Under the pieces are notes generated by a model. That model was not told where the DNA came from. It made no database searches and saw only the letters and a list, made by a program, of their open reading frames with translations. The translations under genes were made by a program, and so were the position numbers. Source: an uncultured Collinsella sp. (GTDB lineage Bacteria > Actinomycetota > Coriobacteriia > Coriobacteriales > Coriobacteriaceae). From it: a stretch of 6,751 nucleotides of DNA. The stretch's first letter is position 1; the number at the start of each line of letters is the position of its first letter. Shown piece by piece: positions 1 to 5,540 of the stretch. The stretch covers positions 1 to 6,751 of the forward strand of contig CAAECT010000244.1 in assembly GCA_900754435.1 (NCBI GenBank), written 5' to 3'.

Positions 1-58
1 CATCGCGCCGAGAGTACTGCGGGGTCAGCCCGTGGGAGGCCAGGGCGCCGCTGACCGG
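1..58 (+). rRNA. rrf: 5S ribosomal RNA, 3' part (5' end outside window)
   Basis: The first 58 bases line up by eye with the last part of bacterial 5S rRNA. The segment from GCGCCGAGAGTACTGC at 5-20 matches the loop E/helix IV region (compare GCGCCGATGGTACTGC typical of actinobacteria). It is followed by a GCGGG/CCCGT hairpin arm and then a 3' helix I strand (GCCGCTGACCGG, 47-58). About half of the roughly 120-nt molecule is present. The 3' boundary is approximate because the pairing 5' strand of helix I lies outside the window. An intrinsic terminator starts about 30 bases later, as expected for the end of a 16S-23S-5S operon. The identification rests on remembered consensus. A covariance-model match to the 5S family would settle it. 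Confidence 0.78.
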
Positions 59-90
59 TGGACGGCACCGAGCCGTCATCGAACTTAGAA

Positions 91-120
91 GGGGGAGGCC
101 TCGCGGCCTCCCCCTTTTTT
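91..120 (+). terminator. Rho-independent terminator of the rRNA operon
   Basis: A perfect 10-bp GC-rich stem, GGGGGAGGCC (91-100) with GGCCTCCCCC (105-114), closes a 4-base loop TCGC and is followed directly by six T residues (115-120). This is a textbook strong intrinsic terminator on the plus strand, lying between the 5S end and coaE. It should insulate coaE from rRNA transcription, which implies that coaE has its own promoter downstream. Confidence 0.93.
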
Positions 121-187
121 GCGTTGTATATACGTTGTACTTTGGGACCTAGCTCCCCCGTATGTGCTCTTACTGTTTGGCTGTATT

Positions 188-218
188 TTGAGTCCATCTA
201 GTGTATTTGAGCGATAAT
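188..218 (+). promoter_or_regulatory. Candidate sigma-70 type promoter for the coaE cluster
   Basis: TTGAGT (188-193) resembles a -35 box and GATAAT (213-218) resembles a -10 box. The 19-base spacer is longer than the preferred 17. The site lies in the AT-richer gap after the rRNA terminator and about 30 bases before the coaE start, where a promoter is needed. The call rests on consensus matching only. No operator is evident. Confidence 0.4.
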
Positions 219-234
219 TACTCGCATTGGCGTT

Positions 235-242
235 AGGGAGGG
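235..242 (+). promoter_or_regulatory. Ribosome binding site that sets the coaE start
   Basis: AGGGAGGG lies 4 bases before the ATG at 247. A TTG at 244 is in the same frame one codon earlier, but it would sit only one base from this purine run. The ATG at 247 is therefore preferred. Confidence 0.65.
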
Positions 243-246
243 CTTG

Positions 247-888
247 ATGTTTACCGTATTTGTCTTGGGCAATATTGCTTCGGGTAAGTCAACTGCCTGC
301 CGCTATTTCGAATCTCGTGGCGCTATGCTTATCGATCTGGATGAGCTTGCAAAATCGCTGTATGTGCCGGGCTCTGATATCGTCAATACACTCGCGGATG
401 AATTCGGTTGGGACATTTTGGATGAGGAAGGCGGCATTCGCCGCGGCATCCTCGCTTCTCGAGCTTTCGCTTCTCCTGATTCGGTCGCACGGCTCAATGA
501 CATCGTGCATCCCATTCTGATTGAACAGCTTTCGCTTAGGATTCTCGATCCGGTTTGTTGTACGGTTTCATCTCCCCGTTATCCTTTTGCGGTGGTCGAG
601 GTTTCTGCTCCGACTGGTTTTGAGGATGCATTTGGCTTGGCTGATGAAATTTTGGTCATCAGCGCCCCTTTGTCAGTTCGTCGCGAGCGCGCTATTCAAC
701 GTGGCATGGAGCCATCTGATTTTGATGCCCGTTCTGCTTGCCAGCCCGAAGAGTCTGCGCTGTGCAATCTCGCTACAACTGTGATTGACAATGCGGCAGA
801 CGATAACTCGCTCTTTGAACAACTGGACGCATGGCTTTCGCGCCATGGGTTCGGGGATGTAGCGGATAAGGAGGAGGCCGATGCCTAA
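247..888 (+). CDS. coaE: Dephospho-CoA kinase (divergent)
   Basis: CoaE phosphorylates the 3'-hydroxyl of the ribose of dephospho-CoA with ATP, the last step of coenzyme A synthesis in the cytosol. The 213-residue product has the usual length of about 200. It has a P-loop GNIASGKST (residues 8-16), the LIDLDELA segment (28-35, matching the family's IDAD motif), LNDIVHP (83-89, the hallmark 'LN..xHP'), a strand DEILVISA (133-140) before an arginine-containing lid (SVRRERAIQRG, 143-153), the CQPEE segment (165-169) and the terminal VIDN (179-182). Departures: the P-loop normally reads GGIGSGKS, the usual PLL(F/V)E motif is replaced by SAPTGFE (120-126), and the AD before VIDN is AT. The sequence is therefore divergent but still looks intact. 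The start is chosen on the ribosome binding site. The 3' end overlaps the next gene by 8 bases. A P-loop kinase of other specificity is a less likely alternative, given the retained LNxxxHP and VIDN motifs. Confidence 0.88.
   Translation: MFTVFVLGNIASGKSTACRYFESRGAMLIDLDELAKSLYVPGSDIVNTLADEFGWDILDEEGGIRRGILASRAFASPDSVARLNDIVHPILIEQLSLRILDPVCCTVSSPRYPFAVVEVSAPTGFEDAFGLADEILVISAPLSVRRERAIQRGMEPSDFDARSACQPEESALCNLATTVIDNAADDNSLFEQLDAWLSRHGFGDVADKEEADA
869..874 (+). promoter_or_regulatory. Ribosome binding site of the transglycosylase gene, inside coaE
   Basis: A perfect AGGAGG sits inside the last codons of coaE, 6 bases before the ATG at 881. It fixes that start and supports translational coupling between the two overlapping genes. 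Confidence 0.8.
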
Positions 889-1462
889 GACACGTTTCCT
901 TACGTGGTATCGCCTTATACCGCTGGCTGCCGTTTTTGCCTTCGGCCTTATCTCATTCGTTTACTCATATGCTCCTGCCGCTTTCTTTAAGCCGCTGTAT
1001 CCGATTGACTACGAGGCGTATGTAAAGCAATCCAGTATTTCGCATAATCTGGATCCGTATCTGGTGTGCGCTGTCATTAAGTCTGAATCGAATTGGGATC
1101 CCGAGGCCGAGTCGAATCAGGGTGCTCAGGGATTGATGCAGCTGATGCCCGAGACTGCCCAGGATATGATCGCCAAGGGCCTTGTCGACGGTGGCGAGTA
1201 TTCGGCCGACAACCTTAACGATCCGGCTACGAATATCGAGTTTGGCTGTGCGTATCTTTCGTATCTTCTAGCGTATTTTAACGGGTCGACTGACAGTGCC
1301 ATTGCCGCCTATAACGCCGGCATGGGCAATGTCGACGGATGGGCGCAGCAGAGTACGTCGCTTCATAATGCAATCACCTTTCCCGAGACGCAGGCGTATC
1401 TGATTCGTGTCAATAATGCCTGGGTTCGCTACAAAACCCTCTATCCCGATCGGTTCGTATAG
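881..1462 (+). CDS. Membrane-anchored lytic transglycosylase (SLT/GH23 type)
   Basis: The product is a 193-residue cell-wall enzyme of the soluble-lytic-transglycosylase fold. Such enzymes cleave the MurNAc-GlcNAc bond of peptidoglycan non-hydrolytically, leaving 1,6-anhydroMurNAc. Residues 11-30 form one hydrophobic segment after a short positive N-terminus (MPKTR), so this is an uncleaved anchor or signal peptide that places the domain outside the membrane. The catalytic domain spans about 42-190. It has SESNWDP with the likely catalytic Glu69, GAQGLMQLMPETA (81-93), ATNIEFGCAYLSYLL (116-130), AYNAGMGNV (143-151) and the late ETQAYLIRV (169-177), all hallmark SLT motifs in the expected order. 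There is no extra binding domain, so this is a minimal enzyme. A strong AGGAGG fixes the start and the gene overlaps coaE by 8 bases. The substrate bond is inferred from the family, and the cellular role (growth, division or secretion) cannot be read from sequence. Confidence 0.93.
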   Translation: MPKTRFLTWYRLIPLAAVFAFGLISFVYSYAPAAFFKPLYPIDYEAYVKQSSISHNLDPYLVCAVIKSESNWDPEAESNQGAQGLMQLMPETAQDMIAKGLVDGGEYSADNLNDPATNIEFGCAYLSYLLAYFNGSTDSAIAAYNAGMGNVDGWAQQSTSLHNAITFPETQAYLIRVNNAWVRYKTLYPDRFV

Positions 1463-1501
1463 GACTATGCCTGCCGCCTGCGTATACTGCAGATATATGA
1501 G

Positions 1502-1508
1502 TTAGGAG
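1502..1508 (+). promoter_or_regulatory. Ribosome binding site of uvrB
   Basis: TTAGGAG lies 5 bases before the ATG at 1514. It supports a UvrB start that gives an N-terminus about 20 residues longer than that of E. coli. Confidence 0.7.
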
Positions 1509-1513
1509 TATCC

Positions 1514-3754
1514 ATGGCGGAATTTGAAGTAGAACGCGTTGGTGGTGAACTTAAGCGCTTTGGCGTTGAAGGCTCTGACGTGCCGTTTAAGGTCGTGTCT
1601 CCCTATGACCCTGCAGGCTCTCAGCCTAAAGCCATTGAGTCGCTTGTGCAGGGTGTGAGGGACGGAGACCGCTATCAGGTTTTGCTGGGCGTGACTGGTT
1701 CGGGCAAGACCTTCACGATGGCAAAGACTATTGAGGCCCTGGGAAAGCCGACGCTGGTCATGGCTCCGAATAAAACGCTCGCCGCTCAGCTTGCGAGCGA
1801 GCTCAAAGAGTTCTTTCCCAACAACGCTGTGGTCTACTTCGTCTCGTACTACGACTACTATCAGCCCGAGGCGTATGTGCCGCAAAGTGATACATATATC
1901 GAGAAAGACTCCTCGATTAACGAAGAGGTCGAGATGCTGCGCCATCAGGCGACCGCATCACTGCTCTCTCGACGCGATGTGATCGTTGTCGCATCGGTCT
2001 CGTGTATCTATGGCATTGGCTCTCCTGAGGACTATGCGGGTCTGGCTCCGAACGTCGACAAGAAGGTGCCGCTCGAGCGCGATGACTTTATCCATGCGCT
2101 TATCGACATTCAATATGATCGCAATGACTATGACCTGGCACGCGGCACGTTCCGCGTGCGCGGCGATGTTGTCGACGTGTATCCGCCTTATGCCGAGCAT
2201 CCGTTGCGGTTTGAGTTCTTTGGCGACGAGGTCGAGCTGATTGCCGAGATCGATGAGGTCACCGGTGAGATGCTTCGTGAGTATGAGGCCATTCCCGTAT
2301 GGCCGGCATCGCACTACGTGACCGAGAAGCCGAAGGTCAAGGCGGCTCTGAAATCGATCAGCGAAGAGTGCGAGAAGCGCGTGGCGGAGCTCAAGGCGAC
2401 TGACAAGTTGCTCGAGGCGCAGCGTCTGCAGCAGCGCACCGATTATGATCTTGAGATGCTCGAGACGATGGGCTTTTGCAACGGCATCGAGAACTACTCG
2501 CGTCATCTGGACGGTCGCAAGCCGGGCGAGCCGCCGTTTACCCTAATCGATTACTTTCCCAAGGATATGCTCTGCATCATCGATGAGAGCCATGTGACGG
2601 TGCCGCAGATTCGCGGCATGCACGAAGGTGACCGCTCGCGTAAAGTGACGCTGGTGGAACACGGTTTTCGCCTGCCCTCGGCGCTCGATAACCGCCCGCT
2701 TCGTTTCGATGAGTTTGAGGCAAGGATACCCCAGTTTATCTATGTTTCGGCCACGCCGGGCGACTACGAGCTGCGGGTGAGCCAAAACGACGTGGAGCAG
2801 ATTATTCGTCCGACCGGCCTGCTCGACCCCAAGATTGACGTGCGTCCAGTTCGCGGTCAGATTGACGATCTTGAGGACGAGATTCGCGAGCGCGTTGCCC
2901 GCAAGGAGCGCGTGCTGGTGACCACGTTGACCAAGCGCATGGCCGAGGACCTGACCGACCATCTGCTCGACGCGGGCATTAAGGTCAATTACATGCACTC
3001 TGATACGGCGACAATGGACCGTGTCGAGATCCTGCGAACGCTGCGCGAGGGCAAGATCGATGTTCTCGTTGGCATCAACCTGCTTCGCGAGGGCTTGGAT
3101 CTCCCCGAGGTCTCACTGGTGGCAATTCTCGATGCCGATAAGGAAGGCTTCTTGCGCAACCGCCGTTCGCTGATTCAGACGATTGGCCGTGCGGCCCGTA
3201 ACGCCGATGGCGAAGTCATCATGTATGCAGACGTTGTGACCGATTCGATGAAAGAGGCCATCGAGGAGACGCAGCGCCGTCGCGAGATTCAGATGGCATA
3301 TAACGAAGAACATGGCATTGTGCCCAAGACAGTGCGCAAGGCCATCAACGACATCTCAAGTTTTATTGCCGAGGCCGAAAAAACTGTGGGCTCCAAGGGA
3401 CGCTCGAAGGGCGACTCTCTTGGCCATGGCGCATTCTATACGCCCGATGAGTCGGGCGAGGGTGGTGTGCCGGAAACGGTGGCGCCCGAGCAGACACTTG
3501 CGGAGCAGTTGGAAGAACTGCCGCATGACGAGCTTGTGCGGATCGTCGAAACCATGGAAGAGGATATGCGTAACGCTTCTGCCGCTATGGACTTTGAGGA
3601 GGCGGCGCGCCTGCGCGATGCTGTCGTTCAGATTCGGGCGATGCTCGAGGGTGCGTCTGAGGACGAGACGATCGAGCGCTTACGCTCGCAGGCCCGCAAG
3701 GGTTCCACGTTCGCATCGGGCAGAAAACGCCAGGGTGCACGGTTTAAGAAATAG
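1514..3754 (+). CDS. uvrB: UvrABC excinuclease subunit B
   Basis: UvrB is the damage-verifying helicase-like subunit of nucleotide excision repair. It is loaded by UvrA and recruits UvrC for dual incision. The 746-residue product has every key element: Walker A GVTGSGKT (59-66), the DNA-clamping beta-hairpin with [15 protein letters not shown] (112-126), the UvrA-binding region (about 170-260), Walker B DESH (357-360), YVSATP (410-415), HSD (495-497), [13 protein letters not shown] (520-532) and QTIGRAARN (555-563). A C-terminal UVR coiled-coil that binds UvrC lies at about 664-712 (FEEAARLRD at 694-702). E. coli UvrB has 673 residues. The extra length comes from about 20 residues at the N-terminus, a Gly/Ser-rich linker (about 624-660) and a basic tail after UVR (713-746). 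The gene follows the transglycosylase by 51 bases. That gap holds a TATACT (1483-1488) without a good -35 and no GAAC-N4-GTTC LexA-type box, so SOS control is not evident here. Confidence 0.98.
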   Translation: MAEFEVERVGGELKRFGVEGSDVPFKVVSPYDPAGSQPKAIESLVQGVRDGDRYQVLLGVTGSGKTFTMAKTIEALGKPTLVMAPNKTLAAQLASELKEFFPNNAVVYFVSYYDYYQPEAYVPQSDTYIEKDSSINEEVEMLRHQATASLLSRRDVIVVASVSCIYGIGSPEDYAGLAPNVDKKVPLERDDFIHALIDIQYDRNDYDLARGTFRVRGDVVDVYPPYAEHPLRFEFFGDEVELIAEIDEVTGEMLREYEAIPVWPASHYVTEKPKVKAALKSISEECEKRVAELKATDKLLEAQRLQQRTDYDLEMLETMGFCNGIENYSRHLDGRKPGEPPFTLIDYFPKDMLCIIDESHVTVPQIRGMHEGDRSRKVTLVEHGFRLPSALDNRPLRFDEFEARIPQFIYVSATPGDYELRVSQNDVEQIIRPTGLLDPKIDVRPVRGQIDDLEDEIRERVARKERVLVTTLTKRMAEDLTDHLLDAGIKVNYMHSDTATMDRVEILRTLREGKIDVLVGINLLREGLDLPEVSLVAILDADKEGFLRNRRSLIQTIGRAARNADGEVIMYADVVTDSMKEAIEETQRRREIQMAYNEEHGIVPKTVRKAINDISSFIAEAEKTVGSKGRSKGDSLGHGAFYTPDESGEGGVPETVAPEQTLAEQLEELPHDELVRIVETMEEDMRNASAAMDFEEAARLRDAVVQIRAMLEGASEDETIERLRSQARKGSTFASGRKRQGARFKK

Positions 3755-3760
3755 CGAACA

Positions 3761-3800
3761 GGCCCCGAGTTCCCTGTGGAGCTCGGGGCCTATGTCTTTT
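3761..3800 (+). terminator. Terminator hairpin after uvrB, between convergent genes
   Basis: GGCCCCGAG (3761-3769) pairs perfectly with CTCGGGGCC (3782-3790). The stem extends inward through one G-T wobble and TCC/GGA to a 4-base loop (CTGT), giving 13 pairs. The plus-strand T tract is weak and displaced (TCTTTT, 3795-3800). On the minus strand the hairpin is followed by TGTTCGCTATTTCTT, also T-rich but imperfect. Since the minus-strand gene ends at 3820, the element probably stops transcription from both sides. Confidence 0.82.
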
Positions 3801-3819
3801 GCGCGCTGGAATTTGTGCG

Positions 3820-5460
3820 TTAGAGATCTGCGATCAGGGCTTCAGCACAACGGATGCCGTCGGTGGCCGCGCTCATGATGCCGCCGGCATATCCAGCTCC
3901 CTCACCACAAGGGTAGAGGCCCGGGGTCGACACGGCATGGCACGTTCGGTCTCGGGTGACAGTGACCGGTGAGCTCGAACGAGTCTCCACACCGGTAAGA
4001 ACGGCATCGGGACGGTCGTAGCCTCGTAGCTTTTTTCCGAGTAGGGGAAGTCCCAGGCGGAGCGACTCGACGATATGCTGCGGTAGGGCTTCGTCAATTG
4101 CCGTCCAGGTCACACCGAGCGGATAGGTGGGCTTTACCTTTCCGGGCGCCTTGCTGGCGCGTCCTGCGAGGAAATCTCCGACGAGCTGTGCCGGTGCGTT
4201 CCAGTTGGAGCCGCCCAGGCGATAGGCGGCCGCCTCGCAGGCACGCTGGAGCTCGATGCCGGCGAGCGGGTCATCGTTGGGAAGGTCCTCAGGCGTGACG
4301 TTAACGAGCAGGGCGGCATTTGCGTTGCGTCCGTCGCGGGCATTGAGGCTAGCGCCGTTGACGCACAGGTGGCCCTGCTCGGAAGAGGCGGCGACAACCT
4401 GCCCGCCGGGGCACATGCAAAACGAGAACACGCTGCGGCCGTTGGGAAGATGGGCAACAAGTTTGTAAGGGGCCGCCCCGAGCGCTGGATGTCCCGCCAA
4501 GGCTCCATATTGGGCTCGGTCGATGTCGCGCTGCGGATGCTCGATGCGAACGCCCATGGCAAAGGTCTTTTGTGCGAGGGCCACGTTGTGGTCCTTAAGG
4601 AGCTCAAAAATATCGCGAGCAGAATGCCCGCAGGCGAGGATGAGGTGCTTTGTCTCGATTGGCTCGCAAGCGGCGTCTTGGGACGATTGGACATCAATAC
4701 CGGTAATGGCGCCAGACGCGTCGATGTGAATGTCGACGAGCTTTGTTCGATAACGGACGACACCTCCGAGCTGCTCGATGCGCTGGGATATAGCGGTGAC
4801 AACCGTGGGAAGGATGTCGGAGCCAATGTGCGGCTTGGCATCCCACAGAATATCGCGGGGCGCACCCGCCTCGACGAAGGTTTCGAGGATAAGGCGATGG
4901 GCGGGATTTTTTGTTCCTGTATTGAGCTTGCCGTCCGAGAAGGTCCCCGCGCCGCCCAGACCAAACTGGATATTACTCTCGGGGTCGAGGATGCGCTCCT
5001 TTAGAAAGAGGTCGATCGCATGCGAGCGGCGAAATGCCGGGTCGCCGCGCTCGATGAGCAAGGGCTTAAGACCTGCTTCGGCAAGGGTGAGTGCGGCGAA
5101 AAGGCCGGCGCATCCGGCACCGATGACGACGGGGCGCTCTTTGGGTGCGCCGGAAACGGGGAAGGGGAATGAAGGCTCATCGTCATCTATCGCGCGTACG
5201 TGCGAGCGGTCACGTTCGGAAACGCTGTCGACCGCCTCTCGCTCGAGGTGGGGACTGGTCAGCTCAACACGAAAGCTCAGGATAAAATGGACGTCTCGTT
5301 TTTTGCGAGCATCGATTGACTTGCGGTGGAGCTCGATGGACTTGATCTCGGAGTCCTTGCAACGTAGGACGCGCTTGGCGACTCGCTTGCCAACAATGAG
5401 GCAGGCATTTTCATCGCCGGCTTCCTCGAGCGACGCGTTGACTTGGGTGATTTCGATCAT
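3820..5460 (-). CDS. FAD-dependent dehydrogenase, COG2509 family
   Basis: The product is a 546-residue two-part flavoprotein of unknown substrate. The N-terminal domain (1-75) carries the family-specific SIDARKK (48-54). The FAD domain starts with RPVVIGAGCAGLFAA (109-123, Rossmann GxGxxG) and the ribose-binding acidic end LLIERGD (134-140). It is followed by NIQFGLGGAGTFSDGKL (163-179), KPHIGSD (209-215), ACGHSARDIF (276-285), FAMGVRIEHPQ (300-310), FCMCPGGQVV (347-356), NARDGRNANAALLV (373-386), ETRSSSPV (492-499) and GEGAGYAGGIMSAATDGI (519-536). These are the recognised signature blocks in order, and the length is typical. No signal peptide is seen, so it is likely cytosolic. The ATG at 5460 is chosen because AAGGAG (plus-strand 5467-5472) lies 6 bases upstream and the residues after it resemble the family N-terminus. 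The in-frame ATG at 5583 would overlap the upstream gene and add an unrelated 41 residues. One oddity is GAGCAG where many relatives have GxGPAG. Redox role is sure; reaction unknown. Confidence 0.93.
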   Translation of the reverse strand: MIEITQVNASLEEAGDENACLIVGKRVAKRVLRCKDSEIKSIELHRKSIDARKKRDVHFILSFRVELTSPHLEREAVDSVSERDRSHVRAIDDDEPSFPFPVSGAPKERPVVIGAGCAGLFAALTLAEAGLKPLLIERGDPAFRRSHAIDLFLKERILDPESNIQFGLGGAGTFSDGKLNTGTKNPAHRLILETFVEAGAPRDILWDAKPHIGSDILPTVVTAISQRIEQLGGVVRYRTKLVDIHIDASGAITGIDVQSSQDAACEPIETKHLILACGHSARDIFELLKDHNVALAQKTFAMGVRIEHPQRDIDRAQYGALAGHPALGAAPYKLVAHLPNGRSVFSFCMCPGGQVVAASSEQGHLCVNGASLNARDGRNANAALLVNVTPEDLPNDDPLAGIELQRACEAAAYRLGGSNWNAPAQLVGDFLAGRASKAPGKVKPTYPLGVTWTAIDEALPQHIVESLRLGLPLLGKKLRGYDRPDAVLTGVETRSSSPVTVTRDRTCHAVSTPGLYPCGEGAGYAGGIMSAATDGIRCAEALIADL

Positions 5461-5466
5461 CGAGGT

Positions 5467-5472
5467 CTCCTT
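5467..5472 (-). promoter_or_regulatory. Ribosome binding site of the COG2509 gene
   Basis: The minus strand reads AAGGAG here, 6 bases before the ATG at 5460. It decides the start against the longer reading that begins at 5583. Confidence 0.8.
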
Positions 5473-5478
5473 AGAGGC

Positions 5479-5510
5479 AAGAAAGAGGCCGTCCGGTATC
5501 CCAGACGGCC
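5479..5510 (-). terminator. Intergenic hairpin between the two flavoprotein genes
   Basis: GGCCGTC (5487-5493) and GACGGCC (5504-5510) form a perfect 7-bp stem. Two more G-C pairs are possible inside after a mismatch. On the minus strand the stem is followed by TCTTTCTT (5486-5479), giving the form of a moderate intrinsic terminator for the upstream HI0933-like gene. The plus side has no directly adjacent T run. Because a TATAAT lies upstream of it on the same strand, it could instead act in the leader of the COG2509 gene. Confidence 0.6.
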
Positions 5511-5524
5511 CGAATGCGTTTTTG

Positions 5525-5530
5525 ATTATA
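5525..5530 (-). promoter_or_regulatory. Possible -10 box for the COG2509 gene
   Basis: The minus strand reads a perfect TATAAT just after the stop of the upstream gene. No acceptable -35 is seen 16-18 bases further upstream (the bases there read about AAGCAG) and no extended TG precedes it. If used, transcription would start near 5518 and the leader would include the hairpin. This is a weak call. Confidence 0.3.
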
Positions 5531-5540
5531 GACTGCGCGG

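Noticed and set aside
144..157. GGGA...TCCC inverted repeat before coaE
   Set aside because: Only four pairs with a 6-base loop and no T tract; likely chance.
244..246. TTG start for coaE one codon before the ATG
   Set aside because: It lies one base from the AGGGAGGG ribosome binding site. The ATG at 247 has a workable spacing.
1483..1488. TATACT as a separate uvrB promoter
   Set aside because: No acceptable -35 sequence at the right distance; mentioned in the uvrB entry but not called.
1533..1540. AACGCGTT palindrome and nearby GAAC as a LexA-like site
   Set aside because: It lies inside the uvrB coding sequence and does not fit GAAC-N4-GTTC.
3312..3878. Plus-strand frame (188 codons) overlapping the 3' end of uvrB
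   Set aside because: It is out of frame with uvrB, Arg-rich, and runs through the terminator hairpin into the convergent gene.
4369..5004. Plus-strand open frame (211 codons) opposite the COG2509 gene
   Set aside because: The translation looks protein-like in composition but matches no family, and the opposite strand is strongly conserved in type.
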